A stretch of 64,000 nucleotides of DNA from Microlunatus antarcticus (GTDB lineage: Bacteria; Actinomycetota; Actinomycetes; Propionibacteriales; Propionibacteriaceae). The stretch is from positions 3,720,001 through 3,784,000 of the forward strand of contig NZ_JACHZG010000001.1 of the NCBI RefSeq assembly GCF_014193425.1. Direction: 5' to 3'. Below, piece by piece: positions 9,091-17,940 of the stretch (within the stretch, counting starts at the first letter, position 1; the number at the start of each line of letters is the position of its first letter). Under the pieces are notes generated by a model. The model did not search any database. It saw nothing but the letters and a program-made list of their open reading frames with translations, and had not been told where the DNA came from. A program made the translations under genes and the position numbers.

Positions 9091-9958
9091 CCGCGCCCGC
9101 GGCGAACGTGTCGCAGGCGTTCGGGTCGCCGGTGGTGAAGCCGGTCGTGAGCCACTTCTGACGATTCGCCGCGGACCCGTGCGTCCACGACTCCGGGGTC
9201 ACCTGGCCCTGCATCTTCTTCTGGATCCGGTCGTCGCCGACCGCGGCCGCCGCGTCCAACGCGTCGTCGAGGTCGGCCTGCGTGACCTCGCTGATCGGTG
9301 ACTGCGGGTCGTTCGTCGCGTGGTTGAACCAGACGCCGGCGTAGCAGTCCGCCTGGAGCTCGAGCCGGACGCCCGGCGAGGTCGGTCCCGTCCCGCCGCT
9401 GCCGCCCTGGACCCGGCGCAGCGTGCCCTCGAGGTCCTGCACGTGGTGGCCGAACTCGTGGGCCAGCACGTACGCCTCCGCCGCGTCCCCACCCTGGGCG
9501 CCGAGCTTGGTCGTGAGCTCGTCGAAGAAGCCGAGGTCGAGGTAGACCGCGGTGTCGCCGGAGCAGTAGAAGGGCCCGACCTCCGACGTCGCCGTGCCGC
9601 ACGCGGTGGAGATCTGCCCGGTGAAGGTGTTGACTTTGATGACCTGGTAGTCGGGCACCGCGTCGCCCCAGTAGTCCTGGATCGAGTTCGTGTAGGCCAC
9701 GAAGCGGCAGTTCCGGTCGGTGCCGATGTCGCTGCCCCGGGTGCACTGCGCGAAGGGCGAGGACGCGGCCTGGCTCGACCCGGGCTGCTGCCCCGGCTGG
9801 GCGTCCGTGCCGAGCAGGTCGCCGGGGTTGACGCCGAGCAGCAGGGCGAGGATCAGCACGACCACGCCGGCCCCGCCGCCGATCGCGATCTTGCCACCGC
9901 CGCCGGAACGGCCGCCGACCTGCGACGGGTCCAGGTTCGCGCCCTCGTTGTACTTCAC
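9083..9958 (-). CDS. Putative neutral zinc metallopeptidase (YpfJ/KPN_02809 family)
   Basis: This 291-residue, single-pass membrane protein has a Gly-rich cytoplasmic N-terminus, one helix near residues 28-42 (AGVVVLILALLLGV) and an extracytoplasmic domain with the zinc motif HEFGHHVQ (His167, Glu168, His171). Four cysteines (72, 84, 120, 132) could form two disulfides outside the cell. The family is widespread; its substrate is unknown. GTG at 9958 is supported by CACACT 7 nt upstream. It is convergent with the MFS gene (8-bp overlap). Confidence 0.85.
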   Translation of the reverse strand: MKYNEGANLDPSQVGGRSGGGGKIAIGGGAGVVVLILALLLGVNPGDLLGTDAQPGQQPGSSQAASSPFAQCTRGSDIGTDRNCRFVAYTNSIQDYWGDAVPDYQVIKVNTFTGQISTACGTATSEVGPFYCSGDTAVYLDLGFFDELTTKLGAQGGDAAEAYVLAHEFGHHVQDLEGTLRRVQGGSGGTGPTSPGVRLELQADCYAGVWFNHATNDPQSPISEVTQADLDDALDAAAAVGDDRIQKKMQGQVTPESWTHGSAANRQKWLTTGFTTGDPNACDTFAAGAVS

Positions 9959-9991
9959 GACGCACAGTGTGGCCGAGACCGGCGGCTGACG

Positions 9992-11173
9992 TCAGATCCC
10001 GGCGCCGAGCTCCCGTGAGAGCACGAGGCCCGCGCCGCCGAGCAGAGCGATCTGGTCGCCGCTCTCCCCCAGGACGACGGTCGTCGGGAGGCCGCGTCGC
10101 GGGCTGAAGGTGGTCAGCCAGTGCTGCAGCCGGCTTCGCATGAGCTCGCCACCAGCCGCCACATCACCGTGGACGACGTACGTGCCCGAGGCCAGCATGT
10201 GCTCGTTGTTCGCCATCCCGATGGCGAGATTCCGCGCGTAGAGGTCGAGCAGGTCAGAGGCCGCCGCATCGCCAGTTCCCGCGGCACGGGACAACCGTGC
10301 AGCGCCCACGGTCTGCGGGTCTTCGACACCGCGCCGCTCCGCCTCCCGACGCAGCCACAGCACGCTCGCCACCGTCTCCCAGCACCCGTGCCGACCGCAG
10401 AGGCACAGCTCACCGCCCATGTCGACGACCGTGTGGCCGTACTCACCACCGGCACCGGCCGGGCCGGCGATGATCTGGCCCTCGTGCACGATGCCCATGC
10501 CCAGGGCCTCGCCGGTGTAGACGGACGCGAAGCTCGGCAGGTGGCGTCCGTACCCGAACCACTTGTCGCCGAGCGCCTGGACGCGAGGGTGGTGGTCGAC
10601 GGCGACCGGCACCCCGAACCTCTCGGCCAGCACAGGTCCCAGCGGGTAGTGGTTCAGCACCGGCGCGAGGTGCAGGGAGATGATCGTGCCCGACGTGGTG
10701 TCCACCATGCCCGAGGCGGCGATGCCGATCCCGAGCAGCGGCCGGTCCCCGAAGCAGCGCGCGGCCAGCGCCAGCACCGTCTCCTCCAGGTCTTCGATGC
10801 TCTGCCCCGGGTCGAGGGGGGCGTGCTCGGACGCGTGGGTCGTACCGTCCATCCCGATGCGCGCCACCGCGACGGCCTGGGCCGCCAGCCGCATGGCCCC
10901 CAGCTCGAGCCCGTCGGCGTTGAACCACAGCGGTCGGGCCGGCTTGCCCCCGTGCGGAGAAGCGGCGACCTGCTCCCCCTCAACGAGCGTCCGGTTGTCG
11001 ATCAGCGGGTGGAGGATCGAGGCGATGGTGGCGCGGTTGACGTTCAGCGCCCGGGCGAGCTGCGCCCGGCTGGACGGTCCGTTCTGGTGCAGCAGCTCGA
11101 GCACGCGCGACCGGTTCACCTGCCCGATGCTCGCGGGGTTGAGCAGCCCCGCGTCGCGCTTGACCGTCGGCAT
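9992..11173 (-). CDS. ROK family transcriptional repressor (NagC/XylR type)
   Basis: This 393-residue regulator combines an N-terminal winged helix (about residues 18-65, with SSRAQLARALNVNRATIASI as the recognition region) with a ROK sugar-binding domain. The ROK zinc site is intact: GEYGHTVV (His247) and CLCGRHGCWE (Cys257, Cys259, Cys264). The kinase catalytic Asp position appears replaced (VDHH instead of END), as expected for a regulator. It is divergent from the sugar operon starting at 11351 and almost certainly controls it, with the likely operator at 11262-11286. The effector is probably a phosphorylated or free amino sugar (inference). Confidence 0.9.
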   Translation of the reverse strand: MPTVKRDAGLLNPASIGQVNRSRVLELLHQNGPSSRAQLARALNVNRATIASILHPLIDNRTLVEGEQVAASPHGGKPARPLWFNADGLELGAMRLAAQAVAVARIGMDGTTHASEHAPLDPGQSIEDLEETVLALAARCFGDRPLLGIGIAASGMVDTTSGTIISLHLAPVLNHYPLGPVLAERFGVPVAVDHHPRVQALGDKWFGYGRHLPSFASVYTGEALGMGIVHEGQIIAGPAGAGGEYGHTVVDMGGELCLCGRHGCWETVASVLWLRREAERRGVEDPQTVGAARLSRAAGTGDAAASDLLDLYARNLAIGMANNEHMLASGTYVVHGDVAAGGELMRSRLQHWLTTFSPRRGLPTTVVLGESGDQIALLGGAGLVLSRELGAGI

Positions 11174-11261
11174 GGTCGAGGTCGCCCTTCCTGCGTGAGG
11201 CGCAGGACGCCCCGAGATGGTTCACATGATCGTAATTGCGGACCCTGGACAGCCCCTCCAC

Positions 11262-11286
11262 GGTATGTAAGAGTTCACAACATACC
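11262..11286. promoter_or_regulatory. Probable ROK repressor operator
   Basis: The perfect 7-bp arms GGTATGT (11262-11268) and ACATACC (11280-11286) are separated by 11 bp in the divergent promoter region between the ROK gene and the sugar operon. Arm length and spacing fit the helix-turn-helix dimers of ROK repressors. GTTCACA occurs at 11220 and again at 11273, so a second weaker half-site is possible. Confidence 0.6.
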
Positions 11287-11350
11287 TTCTGGGTGCCCGT
11301 CCTGATCCTGGCTCCCGGGACCCCGAGCTCGCATACGAAGGCGGTACCGC

Positions 11351-12373
11351 ATGGTCTTCCCCGCACGCCCTCAGGTCGTCGTCGTCGGCGGTGGCATCCG
11401 TGGCTCCATGTTCGCGACCACGGTGCTCCAGCACCCGGACGCGGTGCTGGTCGCGCTCTGCGACCCGTCGCCGGCCGTGCGCGACCGGAACGCGACGACG
11501 CTGGGCGTCCCCGTCCACGCCGACGTCGAGACCATGCTCAGCGCCCACCCGGACGCCACCGCCGCCATCATCGCCACCCCGGACTTCGCCCACCGCGACG
11601 TCGCCGTGGCCTGCGCTTCCCGAGGTCTGGACCTGCTGGTGGAGAAGCCGCTGGCGACGACCACGGAGGACGCCGAGGCGATCCGCGCAGCGGCCGAGGA
11701 GTCGGGTTCGCGGGTCGTGGTCGGCTTCGAGAACCGCTGGAACCAGAAGTTCCTCGAGGTCCGGGACCAGCTCGCCCAGGCGGCGGCAGGACGCGTCGTC
11801 GCCCAGGTCGTGAACCTCAACGACACGCGGTGGGTGCCCACCGAGATGCTGTCCTGGGCCTCGAAGAGCTCGCCGGCCTGGTTCCTGATGCCCCACAGCC
11901 TCGACCTGACCATGTGGTTGACCGGCACCCATCCCGTCGAGGTGTTCGCTCGGGGCACGAAGCGGGTGCTGCCCGAGCTGGGCGTCGACACCTGGGACGC
12001 CGTGACCGCCTCGTTCGCCATGTCGGACGGGTCGACCGTCGTGCTCAACTCGTCCTGGGTGCTGCCGGAGACCGCTCCGTCGGTCTTCGACTTCCGCTAC
12101 GAGGTGCAGACCGAGAGCTCGGTCTACCACTTCGACATCTCCCACGACGGGGTCACCCGCTACGACCCCGACGGCATCAGCTGGCTGCAGTTCGGCGTGC
12201 ACGAGCGTCACGGCCGGCTGCGCGGAGTGCCGATCGACATGGCCTCGGACTTCATCGCCGCGCTGAACGGCGAGGAACGCGACCTGCCGGACGCCGCCTA
12301 TGGGTGTCGCATCACGGCCGCCATCGAGGCCGTGCACGCCAGCCTCGCCACTGGTCTCCCGCAGCCTCTCTGA
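11351..12373 (+). CDS. Gfo/Idh/MocA family oxidoreductase
   Basis: This 340-residue NAD(P)-dependent sugar dehydrogenase-like protein has a Rossmann start (VVVVGGGIRGSMFATTVL) and the family motif EKPLATTTEDA near residue 100, followed by the C-terminal alpha/beta domain. It is the first gene of the amino-sugar operon and starts 29 bp upstream of the binding-protein gene's own start. The family oxidises or epimerises sugars and sugar derivatives, so it may modify the imported substrate before or instead of deamination. No clear ribosome site precedes the ATG at 11351. Confidence 0.88.
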   Translation: MVFPARPQVVVVGGGIRGSMFATTVLQHPDAVLVALCDPSPAVRDRNATTLGVPVHADVETMLSAHPDATAAIIATPDFAHRDVAVACASRGLDLLVEKPLATTTEDAEAIRAAAEESGSRVVVGFENRWNQKFLEVRDQLAQAAAGRVVAQVVNLNDTRWVPTEMLSWASKSSPAWFLMPHSLDLTMWLTGTHPVEVFARGTKRVLPELGVDTWDAVTASFAMSDGSTVVLNSSWVLPETAPSVFDFRYEVQTESSVYHFDISHDGVTRYDPDGISWLQFGVHERHGRLRGVPIDMASDFIAALNGEERDLPDAAYGCRITAAIEAVHASLATGLPQPL

Positions 12374-12402
12374 CCACCCACCCCACACCTCGGAGGAACG
12401 CC

Positions 12403-13737
12403 ATGCCCACACCGCTCACCCGCCGTCGCCTGCTCTCCTTGAGCGGCCTCGCCGTCGGTGCGGTCGCCCTCGGCGGCTGCGTCAGTGCCAACGACAGCTC
12501 CAGCAACGGCGCGTCCGGCGCGGCGTCAGAAGGTCCGCTCAAGCCGGGCAGCGCGCCGACCGGCGAGATCACGATCGTGGACGACAACACGAACAAGCTC
12601 TTCCAGGCCTCGACGATCGCCGCCTTCGAGGCCAAGACCGGCATCAAGGTGAAGTCCTACACGCAGGGCAACTTCAACGACCTGCACGACCGCTACGCCA
12701 CCCTGTTCGCCGCGCAGGACAGCAGCATCGACGTGGTGATGACGTGGGCGGGCTGGTCGGCCGAGTTCGGCCAGGCAGGCTGGCTGCAGGAGCTGGACAG
12801 CTCCGCGGTCCCGGCGGACCTGATCAAGCCGGCCCTGGACGCGGTGTCGTGGCAGGGCAAGGTCTACGGGCTGCCGAAGTTCTCCAGCGTGCAGACCATG
12901 TTCTGGTCGAAGCCGCTGTTCGAGCAGGCTGGGGTCGACCCGACGAAGGGCCCCGAGAGCTGGGACGAGTTCGTCAGCACCGCCAAGGCGCTGACCACCA
13001 AGGACCGGTACGGCTACGCCTGCGACATCGGCAACGCGGCGGGTGCCTACCAGAACTTCCTGCGCGTGCTGCTGCTCAACGGCGGCGACATGTACGACGC
13101 GGACTACAAGCCGATCTTCAACAGCGAGCAGGGTGTCCAGGCGCTGTCCAACTTCGTCGACCTGCTGCAGGTGCACAAGGTCATGGACCCCTCCTCCCTG
13201 CAGATCAGCAACGCCTCCGACCTCGGCGACCTGTTCGCCAAGGGCCGGACCGGGATGGTCTTCAACTGGCCCTTCCAGTACGCGGTCGCCACCGCTCAGG
13301 GCTCAGCCCTGGACGCGAGCACGGTCGGCAACGGCCTGATCCCCGGCATGGGGGTCCGGTCGGCATCCATCGACGGCTCCGAGGGCTTCGCCGTCAGCAA
13401 GTTCAGCAAGAACAAGGAGGCGGCACTCGCCTGGCTGCAGTTCGTGGCGACCGGTGACGTGCAGAAGCAGATCGTCACCCAGGAGGGCTGGTTCCCGGTC
13501 TCCGAGCCGGTGCTGACCGACCCGGCGAGCGTCAAGGCGCTTCCGGTGCTGAAGACCTACCAGGAGTCGACGGCGTACGCGACCAAGCGCTGGGGCACCC
13601 CGTGGTCGAGCGAGCTCGACCAGCTGATGTCGGTCCAGATCATCAACGCGATGAACAAGAAGACGACGCCGAAGGAGGCGCTGGACACGCTGGCGACCCA
13701 GACGCAGGCCCTGGTCGACAAGTACCTGAAGCGGTAG
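12403..13737 (+). CDS. ABC transporter sugar-binding lipoprotein
   Basis: This 444-residue extracellular solute-binding protein, family 1 (maltose-binding type), has an N-terminus with RRR, a hydrophobic stretch and the lipobox LGGC, giving lipidation at Cys26; the double arginine would also allow Tat export. The mature part contains family segments such as FEAKTGIKVK and GRTGMVFNWPF. The start at 12403 has an excellent CGGAGGAACGCC ribosome site. It is followed by two permeases and an ATPase and binds the operon's sugar outside the membrane. The substrate is probably an amino sugar or oligosaccharide (inference from the isomerase and kinase downstream). Confidence 0.92.
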   Translation: MPTPLTRRRLLSLSGLAVGAVALGGCVSANDSSSNGASGAASEGPLKPGSAPTGEITIVDDNTNKLFQASTIAAFEAKTGIKVKSYTQGNFNDLHDRYATLFAAQDSSIDVVMTWAGWSAEFGQAGWLQELDSSAVPADLIKPALDAVSWQGKVYGLPKFSSVQTMFWSKPLFEQAGVDPTKGPESWDEFVSTAKALTTKDRYGYACDIGNAAGAYQNFLRVLLLNGGDMYDADYKPIFNSEQGVQALSNFVDLLQVHKVMDPSSLQISNASDLGDLFAKGRTGMVFNWPFQYAVATAQGSALDASTVGNGLIPGMGVRSASIDGSEGFAVSKFSKNKEAALAWLQFVATGDVQKQIVTQEGWFPVSEPVLTDPASVKALPVLKTYQESTAYATKRWGTPWSSELDQLMSVQIINAMNKKTTPKEALDTLATQTQALVDKYLKR

Positions 13738-13785
13738 GACTCGGAAGGCAGGACGGAGGAGCAGCACGATGGCGAGGAGGGGACG

Positions 13786-14712
13786 ATGACGGTGACGACA
13801 CGCGCCGACGTACGACGACGGCGTGACCTCCGCTTCGGGCTGGGCCTCTCCCTGCCCGCGGTGGCGGTCGTGGTGCTGCTGCTCGGCTACCCGATGGGCT
13901 ACGCCCTGTACATGTCGGGCTTCAGCTGGAACGACAAGCTCGGGTCCTACCACCCGTTCGTCGGCCTGGCCAACTACGGCGACCTGCTCAGCGACCCCGC
14001 CGTGCATCGTGCGGTCGGGCGGACGCTCTACTTCTCCGCGTTCACCGTGCTCGGCGGCGTGGCCCTCGCCGTGCTGATCGCCGTGCTGCTCAACGTCGAG
14101 TTCCGCGGCCGCACCCTCGTCCGGGTGCTGCTGCTCGTGCCGTGGGCCGTGCCGCCCGTGGTGAACGGCATCATGTGGAAGCTGATCTTCGACGGCTCGA
14201 GCGGGATCATGAACACGATCTTGCTCAGCACCGGGGTGATCGACACCCGGGTGCAGTGGCTGGCCGACCCGGGCCTGACGATGAACGTGCTGATCTTCGC
14301 CGAGATGTGGAAGCTCCTGCCGTTCCTGTGCCTGCTGATGCTGGCCGGCCTGCAGGGGATCCCGAGCAACATCTACAAGGCGGCCCGGATCGACGGGGCC
14401 AACGGCTGGCAGCGGTTCCGCAAGATCACCCTGCCCAACCTGAGGGGACCGATCATGTTCGCGCTGATCGTGCAGTCGATGTGGTCGCTGAAGGTCTTCG
14501 ACACGATCTTCGTCCTGACCGGCGGCTCCGGCGGCCCGGCCGAGGGCACGACCACGATCAACTTCCTGGCCTACCTCGTCACCTTCAGCAACCTGGACCG
14601 CGGCTACGGTGCCAGCCTCGCCGTCGCGGCGATGGTCCTGATCATCCTCGTGACCCTGTTCTGGATCCTGCTGCTCGGGCGACGGGGCGACGACCGGACG
14701 GAGGCGCGGTGA
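13786..14712 (+). CDS. Sugar ABC transporter permease (MalF/UgpA type)
   Basis: This 308-residue membrane protein has six predicted helices. The first is near residues 15-38 (LSLPAVAVVVLLLGYPMGYA), and the EAA loop IYKAARIDGANGWQRFRKIT contacts the ATPase. It has a good GAGGAGGGGACG ribosome site before the ATG at 13786, and the stop overlaps the next permease start (GTGA). It pairs with the second permease to form the channel. Confidence 0.93.
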   Translation: MTVTTRADVRRRRDLRFGLGLSLPAVAVVVLLLGYPMGYALYMSGFSWNDKLGSYHPFVGLANYGDLLSDPAVHRAVGRTLYFSAFTVLGGVALAVLIAVLLNVEFRGRTLVRVLLLVPWAVPPVVNGIMWKLIFDGSSGIMNTILLSTGVIDTRVQWLADPGLTMNVLIFAEMWKLLPFLCLLMLAGLQGIPSNIYKAARIDGANGWQRFRKITLPNLRGPIMFALIVQSMWSLKVFDTIFVLTGGSGGPAEGTTTINFLAYLVTFSNLDRGYGASLAVAAMVLIILVTLFWILLLGRRGDDRTEAR

Positions 14713-15608
14713 GCACGCTGACGACGCCTGCGGGCACGACGAGCGGACCACGGGCGAGCACGCCGGGGGACGCGGGCCGTCGGCGCCGTCGCCGGCTGGG
14801 GACCGTGGGCCACCGCGTGCTGGTCGCGCTCCTGCTGGTGTACCTGCTGGCCCCGTTCCTGTGGATGCTCGTGTACAGCCTGTACCCGTCATCGGCGCTC
14901 CAGCAGGCGCACCCGGACCTGGACCCCGCCCTGCTGACCGGAGCCTCGTACGGGCGGCTGCTGTCGGACTCCTCGTTCCTGGTCCCGATGGCCAACTCGG
15001 CCATCGTGGGGATCTCGACCACGGTCGTCTGCATGGTGCTCGGCTCGGCCTGCGCCTACGCCTTCGCCCGCTACCGCTTCCGCGGGCGGAACGCGCTGCT
15101 GCTCGGGATGCTGACGGTGCAGGCCATCCCGGTCATCGTGCTGGCCGTGCCGCTGTTCATCCTGCTGCGCGCCTTCGGCCTGTACGACCAGCTGGGCGGG
15201 CTCGTCGTCACCTACACCGCGTTCATCCTCCCGCTGGTGGTGTGGATGCTCGTCGGCTTCTTCGACGAGATCCCGCCGAGCCTGGAGCGGGCGGCCCGGA
15301 TCGACGGCTGCAACCGCCTGCAGATCATGGTCAAGATCGCCTTCCCCCTGGCCGCCCCCGGGCTGGCCGCGACGGCGATCCTGGCCTTCATCACCAGCTG
15401 GAGCGACTTCTTCCTGGCGAAGGTGCTGACCTCCACCGCGGCGACGACGCTGCCGGTGAAGACGGCCGCGTTCCAGGGTCTGTTCGCCATGGACTACACG
15501 TCGGCGGCGACCGCGGGAGTCATCACCGCGGTGCCGGTGCTCGTCCTCGCGCTGGTGGCGCAGAAGTGGATCATCCATGGCCTCGTCGAAGGTGCGGTGA
15601 AGGGGTAG
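14709..15608 (+). CDS. Sugar ABC transporter permease (MalG/UgpE type)
   Basis: This 299-residue second permease has a basic N-terminus (GRRRRRRLG), six helices and the EAA loop LERAARIDGCNRLQIMVKIA. It starts with GTG at 14709, overlapping the stop of the first permease by 4 bp, so translation is probably coupled. The ATPase gene follows 2 bp after the stop. Confidence 0.93.
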   Translation: MSTLTTPAGTTSGPRASTPGDAGRRRRRRLGTVGHRVLVALLLVYLLAPFLWMLVYSLYPSSALQQAHPDLDPALLTGASYGRLLSDSSFLVPMANSAIVGISTTVVCMVLGSACAYAFARYRFRGRNALLLGMLTVQAIPVIVLAVPLFILLRAFGLYDQLGGLVVTYTAFILPLVVWMLVGFFDEIPPSLERAARIDGCNRLQIMVKIAFPLAAPGLAATAILAFITSWSDFFLAKVLTSTAATTLPVKTAAFQGLFAMDYTSAATAGVITAVPVLVLALVAQKWIIHGLVEGAVKG

Positions 15609-15610
15609 AG

Positions 15611-16681
15611 ATGGCAGAGATCGAGCTCGTGCACGTGGAGAAGACCTACGGCGGCCGCAAGGGTGGTGCGCCTGCCGTGCAGGACCTGAGCTACACCATC
15701 GGCGACGGGCAGTTCGTCTCGTTGCTCGGGCCGTCGGGGTGCGGCAAGTCGACCACCCTGAACATGATCGCCGGCCTGGAGGACATCACGTCCGGCGAGA
15801 TCCTGATCGACGGCGAGCGCGTCGACGACCTCGACGCGGACAAGCGCGACCTCGCGTTCGTGTTCCAGGACTACGCGCTCTACCCGCACATGAACGTCTA
15901 CGAGAACATCGCTTTCGGGCTGCGGATGCGGAAGGTCCCCAAGGCCGAGCTCGACCAGCGGGTGCACGACGCCGCCCGTCGGCTCGACATCGAGCACGTG
16001 CTGCGCGACAAGCCGCGTCGGCTGTCGGGCGGCCAGCGGCAGCGGGTCGCGCTGGCCCGGGCCATCGCCCGGCGGCCCGCGGTGTTCCTGTTCGACGAAC
16101 CGCTGTCCAACCTGGACGCCCTGCTGCGCGACCAGACCCGGAGCGAGCTCAAGCTGCTGCACGCCGAGCTCGGGGCGACCAGCGTCTACGTCACCCACGA
16201 CCAGGAGGAGGCGATGACGCTCTCCGACCGCATCGTCGTGATGAGCCGCGGCAGGCTCGAGCAGTACGGGACGCCGTACGAGATCTACCACCAGCCGGCC
16301 ACCGAGTTCGTCGCCTCCTTCGTCGGCAAGCCCCGGATGAACCTGCTGCCCGCGCAGCGGGACGGGGACGGGCGGTACGCGATAGCCCGTTCGACCCTGC
16401 GGGTCGGGCTCCCCGCGTCCGCCGACGAGGTCCGGGTCGGCCTGCGGCCCGAGGAGTGCGGTCTCGTCGCCGCGCCGGGGTCCGACGCCCACGGCACTGT
16501 CAAGGTGATCGAACCGCTCGGTAACGCCTCCGACGTGACCGTCGATCTCGGGACCGCCCTGTTCGCCGTGCGCGTGCCCGGTTTCGGCACGTTCCAGGTC
16601 GGAGACCCGGTGAAGATCGACACCTCGGCGGCCCGGTTGCACACCTTCGACCCCGCGTCCGGGACGCGTCTGGCCGACTGA
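15611..16681 (+). CDS. Sugar ABC transporter ATP-binding protein (MalK/UgpC/MsmX type)
   Basis: This 356-residue ATPase has Walker A GPSGCGKST (residues 40-48), signature LSGGQRQRVALARA, Walker B VFLFDEPLSNLD, the switch His in VYVTHDQEEAM, and a C-terminal TOBE/OB regulatory domain (VRVGLRPEECGL onward). It is immediately downstream of the permease pair, so this importer has its own ATPase; many actinobacterial sugar importers instead share a distant MsiK. The ATG at 15611 follows GGGGTAGAG, which contains the preceding stop. Confidence 0.94.
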   Translation: MAEIELVHVEKTYGGRKGGAPAVQDLSYTIGDGQFVSLLGPSGCGKSTTLNMIAGLEDITSGEILIDGERVDDLDADKRDLAFVFQDYALYPHMNVYENIAFGLRMRKVPKAELDQRVHDAARRLDIEHVLRDKPRRLSGGQRQRVALARAIARRPAVFLFDEPLSNLDALLRDQTRSELKLLHAELGATSVYVTHDQEEAMTLSDRIVVMSRGRLEQYGTPYEIYHQPATEFVASFVGKPRMNLLPAQRDGDGRYAIARSTLRVGLPASADEVRVGLRPEECGLVAAPGSDAHGTVKVIEPLGNASDVTVDLGTALFAVRVPGFGTFQVGDPVKIDTSAARLHTFDPASGTRLAD

Positions 16682-16794
16682 CCCCAACCCCGGGCGGTCG
16701 ACCGTCTGACCGAGGGTCAGAAGGGTCCGACCGCTCCCCCGACGCACTGCACCGCGGCGCTGACGCCGCCCGCCCCTGGACACCGGGAGAACTC

Positions 16795-17940
16795 GTGACC
16801 GTCACCGACCACGGCCTGCACACCGAAGCCGAGATCCTCCAGCAGCCCGTGCTGTGGCCGGAGGTGGCCCGCCTGGTGGCCGACCACCGGACCGAGCTGG
16901 AGGCCCTGCTCGGACCGCTGCTGAACGATCCGACCAGCCGGATCCTGCTCTGCGGCGCCGGTACGAGCGCGTACGCCGGGCAGGTCGCGGGCTCTGCGCT
17001 GTCGACGGCTCTGGGCCGTCAGGTCGAGGCGGTGGCGACGACCGACCTGGTCACCGCCCCTGCCGCCCACCTCGTCCCCGACGTGCCCACGCTGATCGTG
17101 TCCTTCGCCCGCTCGGGCAACAGCCCGGAGAGCCTGGCCGCGACCGAGCTGGCCGACCAGCTGCTCGGCGACGTCCGACACCTGGTCCTCACCTGCGACT
17201 CCGAGGGCGGGCTGGCGCGTGCGCACCGTGGTCGCGCCACGTCTGTGGTCCTGCTGATGCCGCCCGCGGCGAACGACCGGGGCTTCGCGATGACGTCCAG
17301 CTTCACGTGCATGACCCTGGCGGCCCTGCTGGCCCTCGGGGGCTCCGACGAGGGGACGGCCGACCGGGTGGAGCAGCTGTCAGGAGCAGCAGCGATGCTG
17401 CTCGCCGACCGGGCGCAGATCGCCGAGCTGGCCGGTCTCCGCCCCGACCGGGTCGTGTACCTCGGGAGCGGAGCTCTGACCGGGCTGGCCCGGGAGTCCG
17501 CCCTCAAGCTGACCGAGCTCACGGCGGGCGAGGTGGTCACCCTGGCCGAGTCCTCGCTCGGCTTTCGCCACGGACCGAAGTCGGTCCTCACGCCGCGCAC
17601 CCTCACCGTCGTCTACGTCTCCAACGACTCGTACACCCGGCGTTACGACGTCGACCTGCTCGCCGAGCTGACCGCCGGCCAGGACCCTGGCCCGGTGCTG
17701 GCCGTCGACGGTTCAGGTCGTGCCGACCTGCCCGGGTCGGTCCACGTGCTCCGGCTGAGAGGCGTCGCCGACCTGCCCGACGCGTGGTGGGGACTGCCTG
17801 CCGTCCTCGTCGCTCAGCTGATCGGTCTGGAGAGCTCGCTGCTGCGCGGTCACACCCCGGACAACCCGTTCCCGACCGGCGAGGTCAACCGCGTCGTGCA
17901 GGGTGTCACGATCCACCCCTGGCAGCACGACCCGCGATGA
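16795..17940 (+). CDS. SIS-domain sugar isomerase/deaminase, AgaS-like
   Basis: This 381-residue protein has two SIS domains. The N-terminal TEAEILQQPVLW is the AgaS-type signature; sugar-phosphate binding loops include LLCGAGTSAYAG and SFARSGNSPES, and LTAGEVVTLAESSLGFRHGP matches the second domain. AgaS proteins deaminate/isomerise hexosamine 6-phosphates such as galactosamine-6-P. Start GTG 16795 follows CCGGGAG. The stop overlaps the kinase start (ATGA). Together with the kinase it would process the imported amino sugar; the exact sugar is unknown. Confidence 0.87.
   Translation: MTVTDHGLHTEAEILQQPVLWPEVARLVADHRTELEALLGPLLNDPTSRILLCGAGTSAYAGQVAGSALSTALGRQVEAVATTDLVTAPAAHLVPDVPTLIVSFARSGNSPESLAATELADQLLGDVRHLVLTCDSEGGLARAHRGRATSVVLLMPPAANDRGFAMTSSFTCMTLAALLALGGSDEGTADRVEQLSGAAAMLLADRAQIAELAGLRPDRVVYLGSGALTGLARESALKLTELTAGEVVTLAESSLGFRHGPKSVLTPRTLTVVYVSNDSYTRRYDVDLLAELTAGQDPGPVLAVDGSGRADLPGSVHVLRLRGVADLPDAWWGLPAVLVAQLIGLESSLLRGHTPDNPFPTGEVNRVVQGVTIHPWQHDPR

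Noticed and set aside
16695-16720. Small palindromes (CGGTCGACCG and CTGACC-GAG-GGTCAG) as a second ROK operator
   Set aside because: They share no sequence with the arms at 11262-11286 and are short enough to occur by chance at this base composition.
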